DNA of 64,000 nucleotides. It comes from Diphasiastrum complanatum. Its lineage: Eukaryota > Streptophyta > Lycopodiopsida > Lycopodiales > Lycopodiaceae. The notes beneath the pieces were generated by a model, which saw only the letters and a program-made list of their open reading frames with translations, was not told the origin of the DNA and did no database searches. A program made the translations under genes and the position numbers. Below are positions 1 through 14,407 of this stretch, in pieces (the first letter of the stretch is position 1; every line of letters starts with the position of its first letter). The stretch lies in assembly GCA_029204225.1 (NCBI GenBank), contig CM055100.1:30508149-30572148 (forward strand), read 5' to 3'.

Positions 1-1068
1 TCGAGGAGGGTGATAATGTCCTCCTGACTGGTTGTGAGGCTGATTCCTCGGGTTATAATAGCAATAAAGGGAGGCATGCCCCATAAAGTTGCAGATTTCA
101 TATTTGATCAAGGAGGTGTCTGGGACCGGTTGGTATGAAGGGCACTCATTGCCAGTGTGTGTACCTCGGCAGTGAGGGCACCACGTGTTCTCTCGTCTAT
201 GATGGATTTGGCCAGTGGGTAGCTGACGTGGCATCGAACTTTGGATAGACTTAAGAGTGTTTTGAAACTCTTTTGTGAGTTTCTCCATCTGTTGTTGGTG
301 TTGCTAGCTAAGCAACTCCATCTGTGTCTTCCATAACTGTTCTCGTGTGTCATCGTTTGGTCAAGCTTCTTGGACAGCACGATGTGCTCTCCGTTCATAT
401 GGTTCATCCACATCTGAGCCCTCGTCTTCTTCCCGAATGGCATCAGACATGGCTTGTTTCAATGATGTATATTCATCATTGGAACGAAGTTCACATCGTA
501 TCCATCGTGGGAGTCCAACGAGGAACCAAATGATGAGCATGGACTTAGTAGGTTGCTCTTGTACTTGACTTTTTAATCGTTTAAATCGTTCAATGTAGTC
601 ACGTACTTTTTCGTCTTTTGTCATTTTGATATTACTTAGTTTGACAAAAGGACTTTCTATCAAGCAAAAAGGCTTGAACCGTTTAATAAAGGCCTCTTTC
701 AAGAGTAACCAGTCATGTTTATCTTCACGATCAAGGTTAAAAAACCACTCTCGTGCGTGATCGATCATGGTCATCGAGAAGAGCTGTACCATGGCCTCTG
801 GTGATGTCTCGCCGTAGACATCACAGGCGTTCTCAAAGACTTGGAGAAATCTTTGAGGATCAATGTTACCATCGTACTTAGGTAAGTCTAGCTTTGGTGT
901 CCGGTTTTCAGTACGTGAAACATTATTTGCGAAAGCTCCGTTTAAGTGAGCTCGTGCGTGTGAGGATTCGGCAACATGAAATTGTGGTCGTTCGTATGGA
1001 GCTTCATAACGCATAGGTTCCCATCTGTCGAATGGGTTGGTGGAAGGATTTTGGACTTGGGATTTCAT
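1..1068 (-). pseudogene. Ty3/gypsy gag (capsid region plus two zinc knuckles), runs off the left edge
   Basis: Translation from the ATG at 1068 gives a retrotransposon gag capsid domain with the motif LPKYDGNIDPQRFL at about residue 60 and the patches HAREWFFNL and FIKRFKP, as in plant gypsy gag. The frame meets TGA at 361 and TAG a little further on. Read through both, it continues into two cysteine clusters: CPHC-x3-H-x4-C, and YEICNFMGHASLYC, which looks like a CCHC knuckle whose first Cys has become Tyr. Protease and pol would lie beyond base 1. Gag packages the element RNA, and this copy is non-functional because of the stops. Gag identity is seen directly; the Cys-to-Tyr reading is inference from the family pattern. 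Confidence 0.85.
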
Positions 1069-1544
1069 CCGGAAATACCTGTTAAATCAAGCCTGTTCGG
1101 TAGATGGGGAGACCATCTCTAGTGGATAGTCCTCTGTAGTATTCGGATCGTAGGGACGATCCATGACAGCTCGTAGAGTGCCGTAGGATTGTGTAAATAT
1201 GCCCGTGGACTCTGGTTACGGTGGATACGATTGTTGGAATGTGGTGGTTGTGGTCTGTTGCGGTCGATTGAGGTCTATTGCGGTTGTCGATGGTGATGAA
1301 GGATTCGAAGTCCGTAATATTGCGGTCTGCTGCGGTCTGTGACGGTGGGGTATATTCGTAGTAGGCCGTAAGATGGCAGTTGTGGCAATCAGGGACGGTT
1401 GTGGCTGTCTATGGTTTGTGGGTTATCGATGGTGGTCGATTGTGGTCGTTTGCGGTTGGAGGTGTGACGGAGTCGTAGGCCGTAATATTGCGGTGGATTG
1501 TGGTCAAGGACGGTGGGGATGAATGCCCGTCGGTCGGAATTTGA

Positions 1545-2240
1545 GTAAGGGCTCCGGCTCCGGTTGAGATTTGACAAGGGTCCGGCTCCAGTCGAGGTTT
1601 AAGTAGGCTGTCGATTAAGAGGTGACTGTGGCCTCTGGTTGAGATTCGAGGTTAGTGCTCCAGTTGAGATTTAACTGAAACGCTCTGGTTGAAACTTCAT
1701 TGAAATGCTCCGGTTGAGATCTAATGGAACACGTCGGTCGAGATGCGAGCAAGTGCTCCGGTTGAGATCTGAGCAGAGTGCTCTGGTCTAGAACTGAGCA
1801 GAGTGCTCCGGTCGAGATCTGAGGAGAGAGCTCCGGTTGAGATCTGAGTAGAGTGTGCCGATCGAGATTTAACTGAACACTCCGGTTGAGATGTGAGCGA
1901 AATGCTCCGATTGAGAACTGAGCGAAGTGCTCCGGTTGATATTTAATAGGAGTGCTCCGGTCAAGTTTTGAGTAGAGTGCTCTAGTCGAGATTTAACTGA
2001 ACACTCTGGTTGAGATGTGAGCGAAATGCTTCGGTTGAGAACTGAGCGGAGTGCTCCGGTTGAGATGTGATAGGAGTGCTCCGGTAGAGTTTTGACTGAA
2101 CACTCCGGTTGAGATGCGAAAGAGCACTCCAGCTGAGATTAGGACTATAAGGGTCCGGTTGAGTTGTGAAGGTTCTCTTCGGTCGAGATGTCAAAGAGAT
2201 GTTCGTTCGAAATTTGGAGTTATTACTCCGGTTGAGATTT
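1545..2240. repeat. 25-bp minisatellite in the leader of the gypsy element
   Basis: Degenerate tandem units of about 25 bp with consensus AGTGCTCCGGTTGAGATCTG fill this stretch. Spacing between successive GCTCCGG cores at 1755, 1780, 1805 and 1830 is 25 bp. The array lies between the putative primer-binding site (2503-2520) and the gag start (1068), so it belongs to the untranslated leader. The neighbouring 1190-1520 stretch has looser GCGGT/GTGG repeats. Confidence 0.8.
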
Positions 2241-2502
2241 GAACGATGAGCGGTTGAGACATAACTTAGGACATGTTAGGATTTTGAAGTTGTGGTTCGA
2301 TCGAGAGGTATGAGGTGGTGGTCTGGTCCAGACTTGAGTCGTGGAGCTCGGTTTGGTGCGGATCGTGAGACTCTAGTTAAGAAACGAGCAGGACGTCGGT
2401 CAAGACCGAAGTGATGAGCTCGTCAATGAACGTGTAGGAGCTCTCAGGGCAATTGTGTCGCAACACAGGTGAATGAGATATGGCTTGGTTTAAAGTGTGT
2501 GT

Positions 2503-2520
2503 AGCTGTGGAATGGCGCCA
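2503..2520 (-). promoter_or_regulatory. Putative primer-binding site of the gypsy element
   Basis: The minus strand reads TGGCGCCATTCCACAGC, which has the TGGCGCC start used by many plant gypsy primer-binding sites. It sits between the proposed LTR and the long leader, in the right order for an element transcribed leftward. The matching tRNA was not identified. Confidence 0.5.
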
Positions 2521-3601
2521 AATTTTTTCAAATTCACTGAATTTGTGAACACGTTTCTTTTTATCTCTTTCTTCTTCTTGGATTACTTTACTTCTATTGT
2601 TACGGTTCTTTGTGGCTCTTCTTCTTATTAGAACTGTTACAGAGCAGAAGCATTACTCAGGATTAAACATGTATTCCCAGCCTATCAGTGGGTAACTCAA
2701 ATCGGATACTCAACTACATATGTAACCAGACAAAGCTCAAGAAGATCAATGTTCAATACAGAGAGCAATCCTACCACTAACTACTAAATTAGAAAACAAT
2801 CAAGAACCAGATTAACAACTGAAAAAAGAAACAAGATTCAAGAAACTAGATTCCTAACAGCATTTTCACAATCTAAGAATCAAGAAACACTCATCACTTG
2901 ATGCTTAGACTACTCAAGAACTGGGTTGTAAGGGAGTATGCAAGATCTATACCACAAACCACAAACCAGCCTATCTAGTTTACTTGAATGCTGATTACTA
3001 CAAGATTCCACAAACAAGAATTGAATGCTAATCCACAACTAAGCAAGAAACAAGAAACAAGAACCTAGTTAATCCACAATGCAAAGGAATCAAGCATGCT
3101 CATAGAATTCTCACTCAAGAGCATTGCCATGAACAAGGAGCTAAGCTATCATCAAGAACTCGTGGAGGATCCTCTTTATTTGCTCAAGAGAACTTGACAA
3201 TACAATCAAAAGCTTCCTCACAAGAGAGGGGGGCCCTTAAATAAGCAAGAAGGCTGCCCATGTGGAGCCCATGTGGCAATTCCACTAAATTAGAATTACA
3301 TGTGGAATTTGCCCTTCCACTAAAGGTCACCATCAAAAGGTGGCTCACTCTAACTAATTTAAGGGGGGTCTACCTTTATTTACAATGCCTAGAAAACATT
3401 ACTAGCTCCTACATGGTCATTCCTTCTTTGGGATACACCATGTAGGCTCACATAGTTAACTCATTGTCTTCCTAGCTAGTATTTCCTCGGCTCTCAGCTT
3501 CTCCGCTCTCTTCCTTCTGAGACCTCCTCGGTCATGGGTGAGAGATAACTTGTGTCTTCAGCTTGGCTCGGCACTTGGAGATTCCCTAGAACCTGCTAAC
3601 A
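2521..3601 (-). repeat. Putative 5' LTR of the gypsy element
   Basis: On the minus strand the stretch starts TGTTAGCAGG at 3601, a typical LTR start, and ends directly before the TGGCGCC primer-binding site. That gives about 1.08 kb with no coding content. The inner end does not finish in CA, so that boundary is uncertain, and the partner LTR is outside the window. Confidence 0.45.
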
Positions 3602-4560
<959 letters not shown>

Positions 4561-4923
4561 TTAAGCCTTGTATTCCGGCCCCCACAGATCTTCACCTTTG
4601 ATATTTGATGATGAAAAAGTTGACATCATGAGTGAGTCCTCATGAGAAATCTCTTCCTCCTCTTGTCCAATGTTGGCTTGACCTTGAGCTTGCTTCCTCT
4701 TGAAGCATTCCGAGGCATAGTGCCCCATCTTGCTACAATAGTAGCACTTGATCTTAGATTTGTCTTTCTTGGGCTTGACTTGTGATGATGATGATGTAGA
4801 TCCTCCTTGATCTCCATCCTTTGCTTGCTCCTTTTTTAATGCTCCTCCCTTGCTCTTTGCTTTGCCTTTGCTCTTGAAAAATAAGGATTTGTCATCACCA
4901 TCATTGATGGAGAGCCTCTCCAT
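4561..4923 (-). pseudogene. Ty1/copia gag fragment with CCHC knuckle (copia-B family)
   Basis: A 120-residue frame holds a Lys-rich stretch, a poly-Ser stretch and the intact zinc knuckle CYYCSKMGHYASEC around residue 60, which marks a copia gag C-terminal half. The N-terminal half is missing: the frame begins where plus-strand LTR-like sequence (4995-5150) starts. It resembles the gag pieces at 8030-8434 and 51010-51650. It would have bound element RNA, and it is a truncated relic. Confidence 0.8.
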
Positions 4924-4994
4924 CCTTGATCAAGTTTTAGGCAATTGCATGTAGAATTTGAAATATTCAATTTTTTGTGATTTTGTCAAAACCC

Positions 4995-5150
4995 TAATTT
5001 TGATTGGATCTCTATTTTTTGAGGTTTCTAGACTTCAATAGTGTGGTTTCAATCTTAGAGAGTGGCAAGATTCATTAGATTGTGGTAGATCATAGGTTGA
5101 TCAAGATTTCTACATTCTATGTGTTGATTTGCTAGATATAAGTGCAGGAA
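4995..5150 (+). repeat. copia-B LTR end fragment
   Basis: This stretch matches 50740-50895 in the same orientation, including the shared segments TCATTAGATTG and AGATCATAGGTTGATCAAGA. At 50.7 kb it precedes a plus-strand copia gag. Here it abuts a minus-strand gag fragment, so the two pieces come from separate insertions. Confidence 0.6.
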
Positions 5151-5764
5151 AACTAGTCTCCTCCTTGATCTCAACTTCACAAGACGGGTGAATCCACCTA
5201 TACTGAACTTAAAGCACTTTACAGCACACAAATGTCTCACAAATAAAGCCCTCTAAATTCAAGTTGAATCACATTGACATATTCAATCACAAGCCTATCC
5301 AAAATCGAGTAACAAAAAACACAATTTTCACTAGTTTTGCATTTCTAGATGAAGAAAACATCAAAACACTTGATCTGAACCTAAAAGGTGTATTTTAGGA
5401 CCTTAAGAAGCCTAAGAACGACCTAAAAAATTCCCATGAATCCTCATCATCAGCTCTCAAATGGCTGATCCAAATTCCTAAAGAGTGGTGGCATTAAAAT
5501 CCTTATGAAAATCTCTACTAGGAGACATGTACTCCAAGATTCAACTCATAAGAACTTTCTAATTTGGTTAGGTTGAATGGAAATGGCTCAATCTCGGTTC
5601 CTGCAGTTATAACTCAGCAAAACAAGTTTCCTTTGATCTATTTTCACTGAAATGAAACCAAATTTGGAGTACAATCACTAGATTAGCAACTAGTAGCAAG
5701 GACAAAGCCAATACTACTTAAATCTAGGATCGAGAAAATCAAATCTAAAGCTCACTTTTGATTA

Positions 5765-5777
5765 GGCTCTGATACCA
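5765..5777 (-). promoter_or_regulatory. Initiator-Met tRNA primer-binding site of a minus-strand copia
   Basis: The plus strand GGCTCTGATACCA is the complement of TGGTATCAGAGCC, the standard iMet primer-binding site of copia elements. The next plus-strand bases are TG (5778), fitting the inner end of a minus-oriented 5' LTR. The gag fragment at 4561-4923 lies downstream on the same strand. Confidence 0.75.
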
Positions 5778-7193
5778 TGACAAAATTTTACAGCAAATTC
5801 AATCCCAATCAATCTTAAAAGTCATGGAGGATGCACAAATCAAAGATCTAGATCCAAACTATCAGCTAGAATCAAGACTAGTTACCAAAACTAGAACTCC
5901 ACAATGGCCACATAGATTTGATCAAATACACAAAGTAAATTAGCATACTAGACCTGTAATCAACTTCAGTACCTTCCAAAACATGTAATTAATGCATAAA
6001 ATCACTTACATACAATAGCTATAACTCGCCACTCAAAGACAATGTTGATGGAAGTGGAAAAACTTAATTTTTTTTTCATATTTGGATGGAGATCCCATCA
6101 CATCTTTATACATTTCGAGCTTGGATATGAAAATTTAGGGCATCTATGATCTTATCATACCCTAACCCTAAGATCTAACCTAATAGATCATTGGATCCAC
6201 CCTAATATGTGGTCAAGATCTCAAGATCCAAAAACAATGTAAAACATGCTATTTTTTGCTCCTAGAATTTCTCTAGCTTATCTAAGCACATTTTGGCCTC
6301 ATTTCAAAGATGTTATCACAGTGTAATATGAGGAATGAAGTCTTGGGAAAGCATCTTATGCTATTTGGCACATGTGGAATCTATTTACATGGCCATCTTG
6401 CCAATTACAATGCATGTGACCAAAATTGATCAATTTAGAATTGTGAAATTTCAATATTTTATACTCCAGTAAAATTTTCGAGCACTAATAACTCGCCTCA
6501 CTCATATTGTAAAAAGCTCAAATATCACAAGGAGGTATTGCCAAAAAACATATCCTTCACAAAATTTTCCAATATATGCTACATATGTCTGGTTTTCAAT
6601 GATTACTACCTATAATAAAATACCCCATTCCTTGAACAATAGTCAAAATAAAAGTACATAAAATTTACTATTGGATAATTGTCATGATCCTATCTTGAAT
6701 CCTCTATAGAGCTATAAGTAAGAGTATTCAATAATATCATGCATAAACTTTGTTCTTCCTACCCCTTGAATTTTTTTCACATGGCAAGGTACGCACTAAA
6801 GGGCAATATGATTGAGATTGACTGAACATACTAAAGCTTCACTTTGAGCTCTTTCAAAAGTAGTTGGGGTCCACTATAGGTTCAAAGACTTGCCTTAAGG
6901 CAAAACACATGTTCAAGCATGAACATTATAATAGTTTTTAAGCCTTGAAGAAAAACCTTAAAATGCTTCTACCAAAAAATACTTGTCCACAAGGGCACGA
7001 GTCCATGCTCTAAAAGAAAGCATGTGTATGTTCAACATGCATGATACATTTAATCAGCTTCACGTTGTGAATGAGCAATTTTGCTTCCAAATAGCAACTA
7101 CTCTAATACGTGTTGTGAAGAGGTGGGATATGGGCTTACTAAAGTGATGGCCTAGATGGCCTTTGAATGTTCATAACAAGGATAACTTGTATA
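5778..7193 (-). repeat. Probable copia LTR and unresolved flank
   Basis: Starting at the TG beside the primer-binding site, this non-coding AT-rich stretch should include a minus-oriented copia LTR. Its outer end could not be placed because no second copy is in the window. No gene is seen. Confidence 0.35.
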
Positions 7194-7239
7194 GAGACCA
7201 TCTAGGCCACACAATAAAGGTTGTGGCCTAGATGGTCTC
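7194..7239. repeat. Perfect 18-bp inverted repeat (hairpin)
   Basis: GAGACCATCTAGGCCACA at 7194-7211 is followed after 10 nt by its exact reverse complement at 7222-7239. A partial third copy (GATGGCCTAGATGGCC) lies about 45 bp upstream. Confidence 0.9.
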
Positions 7240-7748
7240 CATGCATGTTTCCCTTGTTAGGAATATTTCGAGGCCCCCTAGAGTGTCACAGAGCTAATCA
7301 CAAGTCGAGAAGTGGTAATAATTTGTCCATAATAATCATTATTTTGCTCACTTGATTCCCTAGCCACAACAATCCATTTATGAAAAGAAAAAAGTAGCCA
7401 ATTTTTAAATCCCTGATTAAGAGATATATGACTTTATGATGCAAATGACAGGATGTACTAGAACCATCCAAACAATTGTGAAGACATAGCTTCAAGTTTT
7501 TGGCAAACATGATGGACTTGCGCATGTAGGGAATAGAAAGAGCAACCAAAGGTTAGTATTTTGGAAATGCATGCAAAGGCCTATTCACAAAAGTTTGATG
7601 AAGTGCAAAGTTGATGGTGCCACTTATGAGCATTTTCAAAAATTCAAATCAATGTGGCAACAAGTACCTTATGTCAGAATCTTGTATGTTTTGTAGGCCA
7701 AATCCACTTTCTAGCCAACAAAGAGTTGGTCCCTTTTCGACATGGAAG

Positions 7749-7750
<2 letters not shown>
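7240..7750. other. Non-coding, no recognised gene
   Basis: No convincing coding frame. Text near 7600-7690 may be decayed copia-B gag sequence upstream of the fragment at 8030. Confidence 0.3.

Positions 7751-7819
<69 letters not shown>
7751..7819. repeat. (CT)n microsatellite
   Basis: A pure CT run of 69 bp, lying upstream of the copia-B gag fragment at 8030-8434. Confidence 0.98.
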
Positions 7820-7821
<2 letters not shown>

Positions 7822-8029
7822 TCATAAACTATGTTTTTGTTTCCAATACATAAAAATAACAATGAAACTATTTCCTATTGAACATGTCCTATATGTCCTA
7901 GATTTTGATAAGATGGTCCATTGCATAGAGTTGCCTAAAATTGTGACTAGACACTTGTGGTCATCACATCTTAAAATGCATTTGTGTCTTACTATATAGT
8001 TGTCATCATGTGTGAGATGATAAATTCAT

Positions 8030-8434
8030 GCAAGGTAGATATTTCAATAGAAATGTTTGCCAATTCTAAGACAAGCTCAACCAAATCGAACACAAACATG
8101 TCAAATATGTTAAATCATGCTAATCTAGTTCAAAGTTTTGATATTCAAAAGACTTTGCCAAGTATGGTGGATTTGCAAGAGATCTTGGTGAACGAGGAGT
8201 TTAGGCTTCTATCAAGAGGAGGATCTGCTTCCATTTTTCAACTTGGAGAGGAGGCTATGTTCTCAAAGGGCAATTTCAAGGGCAAAGGTAAAGGCAAGTG
8301 GTCTAAAGGGCAAGCAAGGTGAGGCTTCTACTTTTGTTGGCAAGAAGAAAGATAGATCTAAACTAAAATGTTTCTATTGTGGAGTCAAAGGACAAGAACT
8401 AGAATGCGGATGTGTTATACCATTTATTTTATAA
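8030..8434 (+). pseudogene. Ty1/copia gag fragment (copia-B family)
   Basis: The frame contains IQKTLPSMVDLQEILVNEEF and SKGNFKGKGKGKW, closely matching the plus-strand gag at 51480-51650. After a stop/frameshift near 8322 the next frame gives KLKCFYCGVKGQELEC, a CCHC knuckle that has lost its His. It is a short decayed gag C-terminus with no pol nearby. Confidence 0.75.
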
Positions 8435-10276
8435 GTTTTTCAAAAAAATTCATGTCCAAGTTCTAACGTTCTAACATTCAAAATGAAACATGCAAAGCGG
8501 CCCAACACCATTTTGAAGAGTTATATATAACTAAATACAATATTACACAAATATGCAAATATGAGAATGGAGAGAGCTGGCCTATTATTGGCAACCTTTG
8601 CAACTAGCGATGAAACTTGTATGGGCCATAACAATCATGTTTATTTCATAATTGACAGCTGCTCATTCCACAAACAAAATGGAATTCCAAATGAGTTATG
8701 TTTCAAAATGTGACCAACAAATAGATTGAAACAATTTTTTAGTTAGTGAAAAACAAGACACAACATTGGGCTGCCTTAAATATCATTAGACAAAAATTCC
8801 AATAAATTTTTTGTTATTTTTCAAGTAGCTTAAATTCTATTTGGATAGTGGTTGAACTAAGATGGTATGGAATATTCTTGGAAAACAATTGCTAAAACTC
8901 GTAACTTTGATCAACTTCATTTTGAGATTGATTTTGTGGTATGGCCTCTCAAAATAATTATCGACATTCAATGTTCACTTTCGATCTCATTTACATCGCG
9001 AAATATTTTTATTTTTTTAAACTTCAATGTTCATAAATGGTCCACATTATGAACAAGTCTTTCAAGCCCCCCAAAAATCTCAAAAAAGAAATTGAGAAGG
9101 CTTTCTTTTCCCAAAAAAAAGAATCATGTTTATTAAGTTTCATATGTACCAAAGGGATAATTATGGGCTACCACTTCATAGACAAATGCTGTGGACAGGA
9201 CTTATCCATCATGGAATAAATTTCTATTTGCATTCAAAAGCTTTGCTGTAAACTTTGATTGTATAGGAAACATGGAGATCTTACAAGAGGTAAATTTTTC
9301 AATGTACTAATTAAGGCAGGGGAGTACTTTTGCACATCCAAATTCCTCTGAATGAAAACCGACTTTATTATGCAAAATAATCCGCAAATCAGCCCTAGAG
9401 GTCATGACCAACTCCCGAATGATCACTTGATTTTTCTCTGTATTAGTGGAGTTAGCTGCAACTGCGTCACCCAAGTCATGACCAAGTCCCTAATGATCAC
9501 CTAATTTTTCCCTGTATTACTGAAGTGACTCTCAATCCCTGAATGTAGTTGCTGCAAGTGCCACACCCCAGTAATGATTTTGCGGATCAAACAAGCATTC
9601 AAAGAATTAATATGTTTAAAATGATGTGCTTTTTGGTCTACAATTCGTAACATTATGCATAAAATTTGCATTAGAGTCTCAATGAATATATGGAAGGATT
9701 TACAAAACACCTTGGACATAAAGTTAATATTTAAGCTTTGATCTTCCTTTATAGAACAAAAAACCAAATTAACAGTGATAGAATTGAAACTTTATCTTTT
9801 GTGATATATAAGCTCCCGTTCTACTGAGGAAAAAACCTACTTCACAAGTATAATGGCAAAGGCAAATTCTAAAGATGCCTTTCATGGCTAGTTAGCAATC
9901 CTGAGAAACAAAAGGGCTTAAAGTACCGTATTATCCACTTTGGCAGTCTTGATGGTATTTGTCTGCACAGTCAGGAAACCTAGCTTAAAATGCCCAAGCT
10001 AGATAATACAAAAGTACTTTCCAGTCTGGTTGATATCAATCAACGTCAACAAACTCCCCTCAAATCTTTTCCAGAAACCTTCTGCTCTTTACCGTCCTCA
10101 ACCACATGGATCAAAGTTTTTTGTCATTCACATAAATGGAGTCAATGTCATACTGCAACTTTAAAGATCATATACAAGTAGATAGTCATTCAAAGAATTA
10201 CCTCTAGCTGGGCTTTCACTCTGACGCAATAAGGGTCACACCCCCAAGTGTTGCGACGTGATGAGCTCTTATTAGA
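8435..10276. other. Non-coding; 3' flank of the exonuclease gene
   Basis: AT-rich, without a recognisable gene. A 74-bp tandem duplication with substitutions occurs at about 9401-9548: both copies begin GTCATGACCAA and continue AATGATCAC. The 3' UTR of the minus-strand exonuclease gene should lie just below 10277. Confidence 0.5.
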
Positions 10277-12036
10277 TCACATTCCTGAAGTGATTGATGC
10301 ATCCTGGCACCAACAGTAAAACTGTGGTCTCGAATCTTTGACAGGCTGAATATCAAGGGTTAATCCTTGGATGTGTTCTTCATCAGAACAGATTGACAAA
10401 GAATGGCTTTTACTTTTATGGTTCAATGACTGCATTCGCTTATAGAGTCGCATGGCAGCTACAGCATCCTCACATGGATCATGGTTTTTTCCGGTCTGGA
10501 TCTGGTATCTGGAGGAGATTGGATCATCAATATAGCATTTTTGAGCAACCTCGTGAGCTGGAAATTAATTCCACAGACAAAATGCAAAGCTATCTTAGCG
10601 GTGGAATGAAAATGTTACCCTAAGTAGGTTTCAACAAGGTAGCGCAATTTATTTCGCGATCCATTAGTCCTCAACAATGGCGGATATAAAGCAGTGTCCC
10701 TGTAGACGTTATTCAAATCCTCAGCTAGAGAAAGTCGGTCATTAATTCTTCTCAATGGCTCAATGACCAGGCAAAGTCTACAAAGAAGACCCTGACCTGA
10801 TGAGACGTGAAGGGTATGTGAGGTTTAGACAGCTCAAGTCATGCTTAAGGTCGTGACCAACCAGCAGTTTGGTATAGCTTTTTGAATGAGTAAATCCACT
10901 ACCCACCAGCAGAGACATTATTTCTTTTCTCACCTTCTCCAGGGGTATTGCATCTACAAGATCTTCAGCAGCAATTCCCGTGATGTGAGACCTGTAGATT
11001 GATTATCACCGTGGGTGCATCAAAATAAACATCTCAAGACGTAAAAATTGCACCAAAGAGTAGATCGGGAAAAGCACCAGTCTATTTGTGCAATTCTAGC
11101 TTGAGTAGTTATACCTATAATTAGTTACTGGCACAGGCGGCCTGACATGTGTATTCAAAAGCACGTTCTCGTTTTCATCAACAATACAAACCCTAGCACA
11201 TAGATCGACGAAACCATCACGCCCCCCTCCCACCATCTCGCAGTCTATAGCAATTGCAGAAGATCGCCTGACTGAGAACTGAACGTACTGATTTTCCAGA
11301 TTGACAAGCTTATCTGCTGCCCATATCTGATCATTGCGGGATAGTTCAGAAAATAATTAGCTCCACTCATTAGAGATCATGTGAGAGGCTAAAGCCAAAA
11401 AAAAATACTAATCCATTCTTGGCTTCTTAGCGTTGTAGAGATACAAACCTGGCATGCAGCACTGTGAGATTTAAGATCTTCGGGATTGGCGAAGAAACTC
11501 AGACACAGTCTACATCCAAGCTCTGCAAATTTGTCGCTACAGTCTTTTTTTGCGAGAGGACCTGCGTTGCATTGCATCCAGCCAGGCCATTAACTTAGGC
11601 AGCAAGTTACAAAACGCAGGTATTCAGCCATCGTCGGATGATGCTTCAATTAATTCACACGAAGAATAATGAGTTGCATCCAGGTTTGAGGCCCAAAGTA
11701 AAAGATAATAAAAAAACGAGTTGCATCTGATGCTGGACTTCTCACCAAGAAGATGTTCATGAAGAGAATCCAAGCATTTGCAGTGTTTGCGGCAGCTCCC
11801 ACAGATGGAGTCATGTCGGGAATGCTTAGCCCTCATCAAATGGTCTTCTAGGTTCTCAAATTTTCCAAACTTGCGGTGGCGTGCTGCACAGCAATAACAC
11901 CTGCTCACACCCACAACAACTACAGATTATGCTAAAAGCCTCCAGCATAACACCTTCACAACAATCATAAATGCCGAAAACACACACACAAGTTCATCTG
12001 GTGAACTTGTTCTTCCTCCTTCGCCTGTCTTGCCAT
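10277..12036 (-). CDS. RNA exonuclease 4-like DEDDh 3'-5' exonuclease with N-terminal zinc-finger motifs, seven exons
   Basis: Spliced model on the minus strand: 12036-11990, 11900-11746, 11561-11449, 11326-11115, 10991-10797, 10699-10619, 10508-10277. All introns are GT-AG and every junction keeps frame, giving 344 aa. Residues 16-105 carry paired-Cys/His clusters (CYCC, CGSCRKHCKC, GCRLCLSFF) like the C2H2-type N-terminus of plant REX4/ISG20-like proteins. The DEDDh core is complete: AIDCEMVGGG (Asp133, Glu135), LVGHDLKHDL (Asp223) and HDPCEDA (His277, Asp282). The family degrades or trims RNA, often rRNA precursors, 3' to 5' with two metal ions. The exact substrate here is not shown by sequence. 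The start is the ATG in CCATGG at 12036; the first short exon (15 codons) is the least certain part. No disabling change is seen, so the gene looks functional. Confidence 0.88.
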
Positions 12037-12067
12037 GGACGAACGATCGATCGATCGAGACAGAGAA

Positions 12068-12070
<3 letters not shown>

Positions 12071-12109
<39 letters not shown>

Positions 12110-12131
12110 ACACACACACACACACACACAA
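12071..12131. repeat. Compound (GA)n(CA)n microsatellite upstream of the exonuclease start codon
   Basis: A GA run (12071-12106) passes directly into a CA run to 12131. Read along the gene it is (TG)n(TC)n ending 34 nt before the start codon, so it lies in the 5' UTR or core promoter. Confidence 0.95.
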
Positions 12132-13497
<1,366 letters not shown>

Positions 13498-13619
13498 GCC
13501 CATAACTGCATTTTTGAGCGAGAAACGTTATAAAACAAACAAGATACTTAAAAAAATTCACCCCTCGAGGCCAGAAATGCGCCAACGGGATTCTGATTGC
13601 CAATGTGAGCTAGTGGAGG

Positions 13620-14045
13620 CGGATTAGCACGAGTGAGCATTCGGCGTCTATCTGCTTGTCGATCCGGAGGTAGTGCACATGAATGCAGCGACATTTGAGT
13701 TGTGTGGCGAGCGAAATCGATCAGAACAAATTTTTGATAAGTGTAGGCTTAGTTTTTTTGGAAGTGGTTACATTGAGCTGTAGGCAACGAAATCAAACGA
13801 ATTTTGTCTAGACCACCTTTTTTCATGCCCACGGTTAACTCCTATAGTGTCAGTTTCAGCAGTTACGCCTAGCAAGATTTGAATGCCACACTCCAAATGC
13901 ATGTGTATTTTTGCCATTTTTATGAAATGACCTGTAGGCATCCGATTGAGGTGGTCTGAGTCTGGATCGCATTTCTACATGCCTACAGAGACTCCTGCGA
14001 CATTAGTTTCACTCGTCGTCGTCTGTAATACAAGTTTCATTTTCC
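13620..14045 (+). repeat. Dispersed repeat, copy 1 (inverted copy at 29640-30215)
   Basis: The reverse complement of this segment aligns with 29640-30215. Shared stretches include CTGAAACTGAC, GTGGGCATGAA, AAAGGTGGTCTA and TTGCCTACAGCTCAATGT, in the same order and spacing. The second copy lies next to the hAT transposase remnant, so both may be end regions of one DNA-transposon family. Confidence 0.75.
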
Positions 14046-14050
14046 AAGCC

Positions 14051-14168
<118 letters not shown>

Positions 14169-14215
14169 CTTGATGTGACATGACAAGCCATTGTAATTAT
14201 GTATCCTTGACATAA

Positions 14216-14290
14216 TCCAGTAGGAATTGATGCACCCAAACTGGACCACCTTGTACCCGAAACATTCGGCAACCTACATAAATGTATTGT
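14216..14290 (+). repeat. Dispersed repeat related to 19005-19080 in inverse orientation
   Basis: CATTCGGCAACCTACATAAATG and the preceding CCCAAACTGGA recur as the reverse complement near 19010-19060 with scattered differences. No coding content. Confidence 0.65.
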
Positions 14291-14407
14291 CCTTAATTAA
14301 TGCTTTAATCTAATACTGATATTGTGAAAAATTGGCAAAAATCTAGCTTGGTGATTTTATGTTTTATGTTTGTGAGTACATTTCACACGTGTGGAGCATG
14401 TTCCCAC

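Noticed and set aside
10393-10623. Plus-strand open frame opposite the exonuclease gene
   Set aside because: Shadow of exons 5-6 and an intron of the minus-strand gene; no homology of its own.
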